A stretch of 64,000 nucleotides of DNA from Ectopseudomonas alcaliphila (GCF_900101755.1 NZ_FNAE01000001.1:62001-126000); one strand, 5' to 3'; shown: positions 40,002 to 49,363, counted from the stretch's first letter. The notes: generated by a model from the letters alone, not told the origin. A program made the numbers and translations.

Positions 40002-43000
40002 ATGGCCAGATCGACTGACCAGACCCCGCCCCTGCCACACATACCGGCGATGGACCCCGCCGAGTTCGAGCAGACCTGGCAAGACGCGCCGCGTTTGCTG
40101 GCCGCGCTCAACGGTGCTCATCTCGGCACCTGGTACTGGGACATTCGCAGTGGCCAGGTGAACTGGTCACGCGGCGCCCAGGCACTGTTCGGCCTCGACC
40201 CCAAGCGCCCGATGACACGAGAACTGCACTACATCGAGCTGATCCCCGAAGAGGAACGTGCCGAGGTTCTGGCGAAGTTCAATGCCATCCTCAAAGGCGA
40301 ACAGATCAGCAACGCCCTGCGCCACCGCATCCGCTGGCCAGACGGCAGCCTGCACTGGCTGGAGATCACCGGCAGCCTGCAACGCGAGGCCGACGGCCGG
40401 TCGCGCATGTTCGGTGTGATCCGCGATATCAGCGCCCAGCAAGAGCGCGCCGAGGCCCTGCGCGCCTCCGAGGAACGCTTCGCCAGCCTGTTTCGCCTGA
40501 GCCCCGACATCATGATGCTGGTGCGCTACGACAACAGCGAGATCGTCGAGGTCAACCAGCACTTCACCCAGGCCTTCGGCTGGACTGCCAGCGAAATTCT
40601 CGGCCGCCCCACCCATGAACTGAATCTCTGGGTCCACGCCAGTCAGCGCGACCAACTGCGCCAACAGGCGCCGCTGAGCCAGGAGCCGGTGATTCAGGAA
40701 GTCCAATTGCGCACCCGTGGCGGCGATATTCTCGACGGCATACTGTCGAGCCAGTACATCGAACTGCAGGGCGAACGCCTGATGCTCTGCACCTTCCTCG
40801 ATACCAGCGAACGCAAGCGTGCGGAAAACGCGCTGCGCGCCAGCGAGGAGAAGTTTGCCAAGGCCTTCATGCACACCCCCGACGCGGTAGCCATCACTGA
40901 CCGCGCGACCGGCCGCTTCATCGAGGTCAATCCCAGCTTCGAGCAGCAATTTGGCTGGAGCAGCGCCGAAGCCGTGGGCCGCACCTCACTGGAGCTGGGC
41001 ATCTGGGCTGACCCCAGCGACCGTCAACGTATGCTCGAAGCCGTGCAGACCGGGCGTCTGAACAACCTTGAGGTACGGCTGTTCAGCCGTGATGGCAGCG
41101 TCACCAGCAACTTGCTGTTCGGTGGCGAAATCGAGCTGAACGGCACCACCTGCCTGGTGCTCACCGTGCGCAACATCACCGAGCAGCGCAGGCAGGAGCT
41201 GGCATTGAACGAGAGCAGGCAACGCCTGCGCCTGGCCCTGGAGTCCGCCGACCTGGGGACCTGGGACTGGCACATTCCCAGTAGCCGGTTGTTTGCCAGC
41301 GCCCGCGCAGCGCAACTGCAAGGGCTGGAAGCAGCACCTTTTGAAGGCGCCTTCCTCGATTTTTTCCGCCAGGTGCCAATGGAGGATCGACACAGCCTGC
41401 GCCAGAACTACCAGCAACTGGTCGAAGAGCGCCGCAGTCACTATCAGGTCACCTATCGCGTGCAGCTGGAAAATGGCGGCCTGCGCTTTCTTGAGAGCAC
41501 CGCCAAACTGCAGCTCGACGATGCCGGCCAACCGCAGCGCATGGTCGGCACGCTGGTCGATATCAGCGAGCGACTGCTGCGCGAGCAGCGCCTGCAAGCC
41601 TCGGAAGAGAAATTCGCCAAGGCCTTCCACTCCAGCCCGGACGCCATCACCATCACCGAACGTGACAGCGGCCGCTACATCGAGGTCAACGAAGGCTTCA
41701 CTCGCATCACCGGCTATCTGCCGGACGAAGTCGTCGGGCGCACGTCCTTCGAGCTGGACATCTGGGCCTACCCCGAAGAGCGCGCACGGATGATCGAGCA
41801 CCTGACCCAGCAGGGCCAGGTGCTGCACATGGAAATGCACGGCCGACATCGCGACGGCGAGGTGCACCTGGTCGACGTTTCCGTGCAGCCCATCGAGCTC
41901 AATGGCGCGCCCTGCCTGCTGCTCACCGCACGCGACATCAGTGAACTGAAGCAGGCGCAGGCACAGGTACAGCACCTGGCCTACCACGACGCGCTGACCA
42001 ACCTGCCCAACCGCGCCCTGCTGATGGACCGCCTGACGCAACAGATCGCCCTGCTCAAGCGTCATGATCTGCGCGGCGCCCTGTTGTTTCTCGATCTCGA
42101 CCACTTCAAGCACATCAACGACTCACTCGGCCACCCCGTCGGCGACTCCGTGCTGCGTCTGGTCACCGCGCGCCTGGAAGCCAGCGTGCGCCTGGAGGAC
42201 ACCGTGGCCCGCCTCGGCGGCGACGAATTCGTGGTGCTGCTCTCCGGCCTGGAAGGCAAACGCTCGGAGGTCACCCGTCACGTACGTCAGGTCGCCGACA
42301 AGCTGCGCCAGCTACTCGCCGAACCGATGCTGCTGGACGGTCACCGCCTGCAGGTGACCCCGAGCATCGGCGTCGCCCTGATTCCCGATCACGGTAATAC
42401 TCCGGCGGATCTGCTCAAGCGCGCCGATATCGCCCTCTACCGCGCCAAGGACTCCGGGCGTAACGCCATCCAATTGTTTCGCACCACCATGCAGGAAGCC
42501 GCCAGCGCACGTCTGCGCCTGGAGAACGATCTGCGCCTGGCCCTGGCGCGCGGCGAGTTCGAACTGCACTTCCAGCCGCAGGTGGACGCCCGTGATGGCA
42601 AGGTGGTCGGCGCCGAAGCACTGCTGCGCTGGCAGCATCCGCAGTTGGGTCCACAATCGCCCGCGCAGTTCATCCAGGTGCTGGAGGAGAGCGGGCTGAT
42701 CGTCGAGGTCGGCGGCTGGGTACTGGCCGAGGCCTGCCATTTCTGCGCCCAACTGCTGGCTGACGGCCTGGTCGACGGCGAGCGTTTCAGCCTGTGCGTC
42801 AACATCAGCCCGCGGCAGTTCCGCCAGCACGACTTCGTCGAACGGGTCGCAGGTAGCCTGCGCGACAGCCAACTGCCCAACGCCATGCTCAAGCTGGAGA
42901 TCACCGAAGGTATCGTCATTCAGAACATCGACGACACCGTCGGCAAGATGCTGCGTCTGAAAAAGCACGGCGTCAGCTTCGCCATGGACGACTTCGGCAC

Positions 43001-43289
43001 TGGCTACAGTTCGCTGACTTATCTCAAACGCCTGCCGGTGGACATGCTGAAGATCGACCAGTCGTTCGTGCGGGACGCGACCAACGACCCCAACGATGCC
43101 GAGATCATCCGCGCCATCGTCGCCATGGCTCGCAGCCTGGGCCTGGCACTGATCGCCGAGGGTGTCGAGCAGCAGGACCAACTGGATTTTCTGCAAGCGC
43201 AGGGCTGCCATCTCTACCAGGGCTATCTGTTCAGCAGACCGCTGCCGCAGGAGGCCTTTCGCGACCTGCTGGGGATCCAGCACGGCTGA
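40002..43289 (+). CDS. Five-PAS GGDEF/EAL c-di-GMP enzyme
   Basis: A 1095-residue predicted cytoplasmic protein with no TM segment or signal. Five PAS units can be read (about 40-155, 160-275, 285-395, 410-525 and 535-650), several joined by short RASEEKF-type linkers. A GGDEF domain follows (LGGDEF, Gly739) with an intact RxxD inhibitory site five residues before, then an EAL domain (EALLRW, Glu872; DDFGTGYSSLTYL; KIDQSF). Both catalytic motifs look complete, so it could make and degrade c-di-GMP. GGAGGAAGG before the ATG at 40002 sets the start. Confidence 0.93.
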   Translation: MARSTDQTPPLPHIPAMDPAEFEQTWQDAPRLLAALNGAHLGTWYWDIRSGQVNWSRGAQALFGLDPKRPMTRELHYIELIPEEERAEVLAKFNAILKGEQISNALRHRIRWPDGSLHWLEITGSLQREADGRSRMFGVIRDISAQQERAEALRASEERFASLFRLSPDIMMLVRYDNSEIVEVNQHFTQAFGWTASEILGRPTHELNLWVHASQRDQLRQQAPLSQEPVIQEVQLRTRGGDILDGILSSQYIELQGERLMLCTFLDTSERKRAENALRASEEKFAKAFMHTPDAVAITDRATGRFIEVNPSFEQQFGWSSAEAVGRTSLELGIWADPSDRQRMLEAVQTGRLNNLEVRLFSRDGSVTSNLLFGGEIELNGTTCLVLTVRNITEQRRQELALNESRQRLRLALESADLGTWDWHIPSSRLFASARAAQLQGLEAAPFEGAFLDFFRQVPMEDRHSLRQNYQQLVEERRSHYQVTYRVQLENGGLRFLESTAKLQLDDAGQPQRMVGTLVDISERLLREQRLQASEEKFAKAFHSSPDAITITERDSGRYIEVNEGFTRITGYLPDEVVGRTSFELDIWAYPEERARMIEHLTQQGQVLHMEMHGRHRDGEVHLVDVSVQPIELNGAPCLLLTARDISELKQAQAQVQHLAYHDALTNLPNRALLMDRLTQQIALLKRHDLRGALLFLDLDHFKHINDSLGHPVGDSVLRLVTARLEASVRLEDTVARLGGDEFVVLLSGLEGKRSEVTRHVRQVADKLRQLLAEPMLLDGHRLQVTPSIGVALIPDHGNTPADLLKRADIALYRAKDSGRNAIQLFRTTMQEAASARLRLENDLRLALARGEFELHFQPQVDARDGKVVGAEALLRWQHPQLGPQSPAQFIQVLEESGLIVEVGGWVLAEACHFCAQLLADGLVDGERFSLCVNISPRQFRQHDFVERVAGSLRDSQLPNAMLKLEITEGIVIQNIDDTVGKMLRLKKHGVSFAMDDFGTGYSSLTYLKRLPVDMLKIDQSFVRDATNDPNDAEIIRAIVAMARSLGLALIAEGVEQQDQLDFLQAQGCHLYQGYLFSRPLPQEAFRDLLGIQHG

Positions 43290-43303
43290 AGTCGAGCGCA
43301 ACG

Positions 43304-43332
43304 AAAAAGGCGCCCCGCAGGGCGCCTTCTTC
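43304..43332. terminator. Bidirectional terminator between the GGDEF/EAL gene and ibpA
   Basis: AAAAAGGCGCCC-CGCA-GGGCGCCTTCTT lies between the two convergent stop codons (43289 and 43346). The A- and T-rich flanks could serve both directions. Confidence 0.8.
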
Positions 43333-43345
43333 ATCTGCCGCCGGC

Positions 43346-43795
43346 TCAGCTTTCCAGAGCGGGACGCTGATTGCCGATGGGAATGCGCTTGGCCTTGGCC
43401 TCTTCCGGCACGATGCGCTCCAGCTCGACATGGAGCAGGCCATTGACCAGATTGGCGCCCTTGACCTCGATATGATCGGCCAGGCGGAAGGACAGCTTGA
43501 ACGCGCGCTGGGCGATGCCCTGATGCAGGTAGCTGATGCTCTCGGCGCTGCGATCACGCTTGTTGCCGACCACGGTCAGCACGCCACGCTCGACCTGCAG
43601 CTCCAGGTCGTCTTCCTCGAAGCCGGCAGCCGCGACCACGATGCGGTAGTGGTCTTCGCCGTGCTTCTCGACGTTATAGGGCGGGTAGGAACTGCCGGCG
43701 TCATTGCTGCGCAGGGCAGATTCGAAAAGATCGTTGAAACGGTCAAAACCGACGGACTGGCGAAACAGAGGGGCCAGGGACAGTACGTTGCTCAT
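43346..43795 (-). CDS. ibpA: Small heat-shock protein, IbpA/Hsp20 family
   Basis: A 149-residue alpha-crystallin-type holdase: N-terminal arm (1-38), alpha-crystallin domain (about 40-130, PPYNVEKHGEDHYRIVVAAAGF...GVLTVVGNK), and C-terminal I-P-I motif in AKRIPIGNQ. It binds unfolding proteins under heat stress. It has its own heat-shock promoter and a ROSE-type leader (see the two entries following). Confidence 0.94.
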   Translation of the reverse strand: MSNVLSLAPLFRQSVGFDRFNDLFESALRSNDAGSSYPPYNVEKHGEDHYRIVVAAAGFEEDDLELQVERGVLTVVGNKRDRSAESISYLHQGIAQRAFKLSFRLADHIEVKGANLVNGLLHVELERIVPEEAKAKRIPIGNQRPALES

Positions 43796-43798
43796 GAG

Positions 43799-43857
43799 TA
43801 TTCTCCTGAAGAGTCAGCAAGTGTCATATCGCGGGACCCGACTTCGGCATCCCGCAG
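43799..43857 (-). promoter_or_regulatory. ROSE-type RNA thermometer in the ibpA leader
   Basis: The leader of about 60 bases contains a stem GCGGGA/TCCCGC at 43831-43855. Just before the start it has a TTGCT segment (RC of 43816-43820) able to pair with the AGGAG ribosome-binding site (RC of 43803-43807). The U-U/C-G-C-U motif facing the Shine-Dalgarno is the conserved feature of ROSE elements, which melt at heat-shock temperature. P. aeruginosa ibpA is known to carry one. Confidence 0.75.
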
Positions 43858-43863
43858 TCACTT

Positions 43864-43891
43864 ATCTGAGGTCGGTCGGAGGAATTTCAAG
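43864..43891 (-). promoter_or_regulatory. Sigma32 (RpoH)-type promoter of ibpA
   Basis: CTTGAAA (RC of 43885-43891) is separated by 13 bases from CCTCAGAT (RC of 43864-43871), close to the sigma32 consensus CTTGAAA / CCCCATNT. The expected start of transcription near 43857 would give the ROSE leader length. Confidence 0.75.
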
Positions 43892-43928
43892 CCATGCATT
43901 CATCATCGAGCGCAAGGACGAGGATGGC

Positions 43929-43980
43929 GTAGGAGCGAGCTCTGTTCGCGAACGCACTTTCGCGAGCAGAGCTCGCTCTT
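43929..43980. repeat. Intergenic palindromic repeat, family D copy 2
   Basis: GTAGGAGCGAGCTCTGTTCG is mirrored by CGCGAGCAGAGCTCGCTCTT. The inner end overlaps the first bases of the dusC stop codon (TAA, RC of 43979-43981). The related copy is at 21408-21470. Confidence 0.8.
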
Positions 43981-44929
43981 ATCGAGTTTGTTCAGTCAGC
44001 AACTGATCGATGCGCTCGCAATCCTGCTCGCGGCGCACCTCGGCGAACAGCGCGACAGCTTCCGGGTAGGTACGGGTAAGCATCGCCAGCCACTGCTTCA
44101 GGCGCCCCGGCGCATAGCGTGGCGCCAGCTTGCGCCGTGCCTGCTGCCAGAAGTCGAGCAGCAGCGGCTGCAGTTCGGCCCAGCTCATTTCCTCAGGCTC
44201 TTCACCGGCCCTGACTGCCGCGATCTGCCGCGCCAGCCCTGGGCGAGAAACCAGGCCGCGTCCCAGCATGATGTCATCCACGCCGCTGATCTCGCGGCAG
44301 CGGCGCCAATCGTCCAGCGTCCACACCTCGCCATTGGCGAACACCGGCACACCGACCACCTCCTGCACCCGCGCCACCCACTCCCAGTGCGCCGGCGGCT
44401 TGTAGCCCTCCACCTTGGTCCGCGCATGCACGACGATCTGACTCGCCCCGCCCTCGGCAAGCGCCCGCGCGCAGTCCAGCGCGCCCTCCTTGCCCTCGAA
44501 ACCCAGGCGCATCTTCGCCGTCACCGGAATCTCGGCCGGCACCGTGCGCCGCACCTCACGGACGATGGCGTGCAGTAGCTCAGGCTCCTTGAGCAATACC
44601 GCGCCACCGCGCGACTTGTTCACCGTCTTGGCCGGGCAACCGAAATTGAGGTCGATCACCGGCGCGCCAAGCGTGCAGGCGAAGGCGGCGTTGTCCGCCA
44701 GGCACTGCGGATCGGAGCCGAGAAACTGCACGCGCATCGGCGTGCCGGCCCGGGTCCTAGCGTCCGTGAAGAGCTCAGGGGCGAGCTTGTGATAGGTGGC
44801 AGCCGGCAACAGTCGTTCGCTGACGCGAATGAACTCGGTGACGCACCAGTCGATGCCGCCAATGCGAGTCAGTACGTCGCGCAGAATCTCGTCGACCAGC
44901 CCCTCCATGGGCGCCAGGGCGATTTGCAT
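43979..44929 (-). CDS. dusC: tRNA-dihydrouridine(16) synthase
   Basis: A 316-residue FMN enzyme of the Dus family. It has the N-terminal [20 protein letters not shown] pattern typical of Dus[20 protein letters not shown] with the catalytic Cys near residue 98, and [12 protein letters not shown]. It reduces U16 in the tRNA D-loop. The ATG at 44929 matches relatives; a GTG 27 bases earlier is the alternative. Its stop codon lies in a family D repeat. Confidence 0.92.
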   Translation of the reverse strand: MQIALAPMEGLVDEILRDVLTRIGGIDWCVTEFIRVSERLLPAATYHKLAPELFTDARTRAGTPMRVQFLGSDPQCLADNAAFACTLGAPVIDLNFGCPAKTVNKSRGGAVLLKEPELLHAIVREVRRTVPAEIPVTAKMRLGFEGKEGALDCARALAEGGASQIVVHARTKVEGYKPPAHWEWVARVQEVVGVPVFANGEVWTLDDWRRCREISGVDDIMLGRGLVSRPGLARQIAAVRAGEEPEEMSWAELQPLLLDFWQQARRKLAPRYAPGRLKQWLAMLTRTYPEAVALFAEVRREQDCERIDQLLTEQTR

Positions 44930-45025
44930 GAGGTTGTCCGGGAAAAGGGGGCGCACAGTTTAAGGGGTCGCGCGCGGCGCGCAAGATGGGCGACACTGGC
45001 TCCTCGCCAAACAGGGAGGCTCGCC

Positions 45026-45421
45026 ATGCGTTATCTCGCGCTGATCGTTCTAGGTATGTGCTGTTTGGGCGCGCAGGCCAGCGATGCCTTGCCTGGCGGC
45101 ATCGAACGAATGCCGGCAGACCCGGTTGCCGACGCGCCGGCTCGCCTGATATTCAGCCGCGACAACAACGCGCCGAATGCCTGCGACGTGGAGCTTTATG
45201 TCAACCAGCAGGTAGTGGCGAAACTCGGCCCGGGCGAACGCACCAGTCTGGATCTGCCCAGCGGCGAACTGAGCGTCGCCGTGGCCATGTCACCGGATGG
45301 CTACTGCGCCGGTCGCGGGCCGGATGTCGCGCAATCGGTACTGCTGCTGCCCGGTGAAACCCGCCAGTTCGCCGTCATGGTCGAACCGGAGCAGGTATTT
45401 CTCGCGCCGATGATCGACTGA
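45026..45421 (+). CDS. Small exported protein of unknown function
   Basis: A 131-residue protein with a signal peptide (cleavage after AQA, about residue 18). The mature part holds two cysteines in one beta-rich domain (NACDVELYVNQQVVAKL...GYCAGRG), a likely disulfide. GGGAGG precedes the ATG at 45026. I do not recognise a family. It is convergent with the thioesterase gene, with six bases between the stops. Confidence 0.75.
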   Translation: MRYLALIVLGMCCLGAQASDALPGGIERMPADPVADAPARLIFSRDNNAPNACDVELYVNQQVVAKLGPGERTSLDLPSGELSVAVAMSPDGYCAGRGPDVAQSVLLLPGETRQFAVMVEPEQVFLAPMID

Positions 45422-45427
45422 GCGGCC

Positions 45428-45877
45428 TTACAGCTCCAGCGGATAGGGCTGCATCAGCGCCTTGCCATAACCTTCGACGAATTCCGCCGGCATGCGCTTG
45501 GGGCGCCCGCTGGACAGCTCGATGCAGACAAAGGTGGTCTTGGCGCGCAACAAGGTGGCGCCATCTTCCGGGCGCATCAGCTGGAAGCGCCGATCCATCT
45601 TCAGCCGCTGGTCGGACTCGACGATCCAGGTCGCCATCTGCAGATGCTGCCCGTCATAGGCGCTAGCCAGATAATCGATCTCGTGACGCACCACGGCCAT
45701 GGCCCGATCCAGACGACGATACTCGACCAGATCCAGCCCCAGGAACTGCGAATGCCGCCAGGCACAGCGCTCCAGCCAACTGACGTACACCGCGTTGTTG
45801 GCATGGCCGAGACCATCGATATCCTCTGCCGTCACTTCGATATCGATGACGAAGGGGCTGGGTAGCTCCCAGTTCAT
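45428..45877 (-). CDS. Acyl-CoA thioesterase, hotdog fold (YbgC/FadM-like)
   Basis: A 149-residue 4-hydroxybenzoyl-CoA thioesterase-type protein with the D-x-D-x-x-G-H-A-N-N motif near 20-30 (DIDGLGHANNAVYVSWLE), carrying the catalytic Asp/His region. It hydrolyses acyl-CoA; the chain preference is unknown. GGAGGT stands before the ATG at 45877, so the longer frame to 45913 is not used. Confidence 0.87.
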   Translation of the reverse strand: MNWELPSPFVIDIEVTAEDIDGLGHANNAVYVSWLERCAWRHSQFLGLDLVEYRRLDRAMAVVRHEIDYLASAYDGQHLQMATWIVESDQRLKMDRRFQLMRPEDGATLLRAKTTFVCIELSSGRPKRMPAEFVEGYGKALMQPYPLEL

Positions 45878-46080
45878 GACTGTACCTCCAGGTTTGCAGC
45901 CAGCACGCGGCAAGCTGATCGATCCGATTCAAGAGCGTGGCCGCCAGCATCCTCGACGACCGTTCGGCCAGGTGCCGCATAATACGCCGCGCAGCCTTTC
46001 CATGCAGTGCCGAGCTTTCATCGCGTCATCGCCGCGCGCCATAATGCTGCGCACTCGCCTGAGAGCCCGAGAACGAGCAA

Positions 46081-47943
46081 TTGACTGCCATCCTGCGCCT
46101 ATTGATGCTTTTGCTGCTGCCAGCGCTGACCTGGGCAGAAAGCCTGCCATTGCCGATTGGTCCGGCGCAGACGCTGCCCGGTCCCTACATGCACTTCTGG
46201 GAAGACCCGGACGGCCAGGCCGACTTCATGGATGTCCGCGCACTCCCCGACTCCGCCTGGCAGGCCGTAGCCCGGCGAGATGCCAGTTTCGGCTACAGCG
46301 GCAGCACCTATTGGCTGCGCCTGGACGTGCACAACCCACATAATCGCTCGCTTGGCTGGGTTCTGCTGATCGGCAATCCCCTGCTGGATCAACTCGACGC
46401 CTACGGCCTGGACGGCAAACGCATCTACCGTGCCGGCGACCAGCGCCCCTTTGACTGGCGCTGGGTCGATCACCGGCAGTTGGTACTCCCCCTCAATCTG
46501 CAGCCCGGCGAGCAGCAGCGCATCTGGCTACGCATGCAAACCGATGGCTCGGCCAACCTCAGCGCCAGCCTGATGACCCGCGATGCCTTCGATCACCAGG
46601 AACAGCGCAGCCTGTTGCTGCAGGGCCTGTTCTTCGGCGCCCTTGTAGCGATGCTGATCTACAACCTGTCCATTTTCTGCATCACTCGCGACCGCAATTA
46701 CCTCTGGTACAGCCTGTTCGTCGCCAGCTTCACGCTCTACCAGTTCATTCAGCTCGGTTTCGCCCTGCAATGGCTATGGCCCAACGCCCTGACCTGGCAT
46801 CAACTGAGCTTTCCGCTCAGCTCGGCAATGGCCACCCTGTTCGGCATTCACTTCACCTACGGCGTGCTGGAGCTGGACAAGGCCGCGAAGCCTTACCGCT
46901 GGGTCACCAATACACTGAAGATCTGCGCCTGGCTGGTGCTGGGGATGGCACTGTTTGGCCCGTACGCACCCGCCCTGATCGGTAGCTTCGTGCTGGTGGT
47001 GGCCTGCGCCATAGCCGCCTTCATCATCACCCTGCTGCGCTGGCGTGGCGGTTACGCAGCCGCGCGCCTGTTCGCCCTGGGCTGGTTCGTGCTGATTGCT
47101 GCCAGCCTTGCCAGCATCCTCACCGGCACGGGGCTGCTGCCCTACTCGCTGCTGACCCTGCATGCCCAGCAGATTGGCGGCCTGATCGAAATGACGGTGT
47201 TCTCCATCGCCCTGGCTTCACGGATCCGCCACGTGCAGGAGGCCGAACGCCTGGCCCAGGCCAAGCTGATCGACCAGGAACGCCGCCTGCGCACCGAACA
47301 AACCAAGCACCTGGAACTGCAGACGCAGATCAGCGACAGCCTGGAACAGCGCGTACAGGAGCGTACCGCGACCCTGCAGGACACCTTGCAACAGCTGTCC
47401 AACGCCAACCTGCGCCTGGCCGAACTGAATCGTCGCGACGGCCTCACAGCCCTGTTCAATCGGCAGACACTCAGCGAAGAGCTGGCTCGCGCCTGCGCCC
47501 GCGCCGAGCGCAGCCGACAGTCGCTGGCGATATTGATGATGGATCTGGATCACTTCAAACAGGTCAACGATCGCTACGGCCATCTGGCTGGCGATGCCTG
47601 TCTGTGCCATGCGGCCCAGCGCATCCAGCAACGCCTGCGCAGCAGCGATCTGCTGGCGCGCTTCGGCGGCGAAGAATTCGTTGCCCTGCTCGACAGTACC
47701 GACCTTACCGGCGCACTCGACCTGGCCGAACAACTGCGCGAAGACCTCGCGCAGAACCCTTGCATCTATCAACAGCAGTCGATATCGCTGAGCCTGAGCA
47801 TCGGCCTGCACGCCGGAGTGCCGAGCGACCCCAACTGCGGTGAGCAATGGCTAGAACTGGCAGACCGCGCCCTGTATCGCGCCAAGGCGAGCGGTCGTAA
47901 CCGCGTGGTCAGCTACGAAGCCAAAGCCTTCAACGACGCCTGA
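46081..47943 (+). CDS. 7TMR-DISM sensor with diguanylate cyclase domain
   Basis: A 620-residue membrane protein: signal peptide (to about 20), periplasmic 7TMR-DISMED2 domain (about 35-160, ending VDHRQLVLPLNLQPGEQQRIWLR), seven TM helices (about 180-385), a coiled coil (about 395-445) and a GGDEF domain with GGEEF at 529-533 and an RxxD I-site just before. It should make c-di-GMP in response to a periplasmic ligand. The start used is a TTG at 46081; an ATG at 46105 would also leave a signal peptide. Its 3' end overlaps the convergent hydrolase gene by 31 bases. Confidence 0.88.
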   Translation: MTAILRLLMLLLLPALTWAESLPLPIGPAQTLPGPYMHFWEDPDGQADFMDVRALPDSAWQAVARRDASFGYSGSTYWLRLDVHNPHNRSLGWVLLIGNPLLDQLDAYGLDGKRIYRAGDQRPFDWRWVDHRQLVLPLNLQPGEQQRIWLRMQTDGSANLSASLMTRDAFDHQEQRSLLLQGLFFGALVAMLIYNLSIFCITRDRNYLWYSLFVASFTLYQFIQLGFALQWLWPNALTWHQLSFPLSSAMATLFGIHFTYGVLELDKAAKPYRWVTNTLKICAWLVLGMALFGPYAPALIGSFVLVVACAIAAFIITLLRWRGGYAAARLFALGWFVLIAASLASILTGTGLLPYSLLTLHAQQIGGLIEMTVFSIALASRIRHVQEAERLAQAKLIDQERRLRTEQTKHLELQTQISDSLEQRVQERTATLQDTLQQLSNANLRLAELNRRDGLTALFNRQTLSEELARACARAERSRQSLAILMMDLDHFKQVNDRYGHLAGDACLCHAAQRIQQRLRSSDLLARFGGEEFVALLDSTDLTGALDLAEQLREDLAQNPCIYQQQSISLSLSIGLHAGVPSDPNCGEQWLELADRALYRAKASGRNRVVSYEAKAFNDA

Positions 47944-48752
47944 GGCACCTGTTCCAGCAGGTCGAGCACTGCCTGCAGGATCGACGGATCACTCAGCAGG
48001 CGCTGATGCCCACCTGCCGGCAGACGCAGCAGCTGGCTGTCGAACCAGGCCTTGTGGATCAGATCGGCCTCGCTCACCGCTACCACCTGATCATCCTCGG
48101 CATGCACGATCAGGCCTGGCAATTCCAGCTGATAGCGCTGCACGTCGAGATGGGCAGCCGGGATACCGGCGGTCTTTTCCACCTGACGCACGAAATGCGC
48201 ACGCGCCTCGGCAGGCAACCCCATGAACCGGGCAAAGCCACGTAACAGACCGAGAATCCGGCTCGGCGCAGCGATGGTCACCAGGGTCTCGCTGCGCAAG
48301 CCCATCTGCGTGGCCAGCAGCGCACTGGCGCCGCCCATCGAGTGACCAATCACGGCGCGTAGCGGCGGCAGCTCACTGGCCGCCTCGAGCAGCGCGCGTG
48401 CGAACAACACCACGTTGGCCTCACGCCCTGGCGAGCGACCATGGGCAGGTGCATCCAGTGCGACGACACCATAACCCGCATCGACCAGGCCACGGATCAG
48501 CAGCGCGAACTGGGTCGGGCGCCCTTCCCAGCCATGCATCAGCAACACCGTAGGGCCGCTGCCCCAACGTAGCGCGGAGAGACCGAAACGCAGGGTGATG
48601 CGCTCGGCACTGGCCAGCAGCGGCAGCTCCCAATCTCGCGGCGGCAGCGTGCGCGGCGTCATGAAGCGTTCGCGCAAACGGCTGGCGACCAGTTGCGGCG
48701 CCACTCTGCCCAGCGTTGCATTGACGCCACGTACCCAGGTCATCTGGTTCAT
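47913..48752 (-). CDS. Alpha/beta hydrolase
   Basis: A 279-residue hydrolase with nucleophile Ser138 in GHSMGG, oxyanion-type LMHGWEGRPTQF near 71-82, and a late Asp/His pair (HAEDDQVV, GGHQRLL). The ATG at 48752 has GGAGAGGG before it and is preferred to 48779. It is downstream of the TetR gene on the same strand and probably under its control. The substrate is unknown. Confidence 0.84.
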   Translation of the reverse strand: MNQMTWVRGVNATLGRVAPQLVASRLRERFMTPRTLPPRDWELPLLASAERITLRFGLSALRWGSGPTVLLMHGWEGRPTQFALLIRGLVDAGYGVVALDAPAHGRSPGREANVVLFARALLEAASELPPLRAVIGHSMGGASALLATQMGLRSETLVTIAAPSRILGLLRGFARFMGLPAEARAHFVRQVEKTAGIPAAHLDVQRYQLELPGLIVHAEDDQVVAVSEADLIHKAWFDSQLLRLPAGGHQRLLSDPSILQAVLDLLEQVPQASLKALAS

Positions 48753-48775
48753 CACCCTCTCCTTCGTGCTCAGTT

Positions 48776-49315
48776 TCACACCACTGCCGACTTGGCAGCA
48801 CGCAACACCCGATCGGACAATTCGCCGGGCCCCAATGCCCGCGCCAGCGCCAGACCACCGATCATCAGCACCAGGTCAGCCAGCGCCACATCGCCCTCTT
48901 CCGGCGTCCCGCTCATCTGCGCGGTCATCAGCTCAATGTGTTCAGCCAGGGCCTGACGAAAGCCATCCGGTAACCGCGTAATTTCCTCCAGCGAACTCGG
49001 CAGCGGACAACGCTCGTCAGGGTCATCACGGTGCCTGCGCGAAAGGTAGAACGCGGCCAGGAGCACCCTGCGCTCCCTGCCCTTCAGCCCCTGATCCACC
49101 TGCGCCACGCGCTCACGTCGCACCTTGAGCAACTGACGAAAAGCCTCGAGCATCAGCGCGTCCTTGCTGGCGAAGTGTGCATAGAAGCCGCCGACCGTCA
49201 GCCCCGCTGCAGCCATGACCTCAGCCACCGCCGGGTCGCCAGGTCCACGCTCTGCGAGTACACGCCCAGCCGCAGCGAGAATGCGCTTACGGGTTTCACT
49301 TTTGCGCTCGCTCAT
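48776..49315 (-). CDS. TetR-family transcriptional regulator
   Basis: A 179-residue regulator with an N-terminal HTH (RKRILAAAGRVLAERGPGDPAVAEVMAAAGLTVGGFYAHFASKD, about 9-50) and a variable ligand-binding C-terminal domain. It likely represses itself and the hydrolase after it through the long inverted repeat at 49326-49363. As I recall, PA3133-PA3132 have the same order. Confidence 0.88.
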   Translation of the reverse strand: MSERKSETRKRILAAAGRVLAERGPGDPAVAEVMAAAGLTVGGFYAHFASKDALMLEAFRQLLKVRRERVAQVDQGLKGRERRVLLAAFYLSRRHRDDPDERCPLPSSLEEITRLPDGFRQALAEHIELMTAQMSGTPEEGDVALADLVLMIGGLALARALGPGELSDRVLRAAKSAVV

Positions 49316-49325
49316 GACTGCACCC

Positions 49326-49363
49326 TTAATATGATGAATGAAATATTACGACCATCATATTAA
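49326..49363. promoter_or_regulatory. Long inverted-repeat operator upstream of the TetR gene
   Basis: Perfect 11-base arms TTAATATGATG and CATCATATTAA flank 16 bases that include ATATTA, a possible -10 on the minus strand. It is AT-rich, begins 11 bases before the TetR start codon and fits autorepression. The arms are wide apart, so two dimers may bind. Confidence 0.7.
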
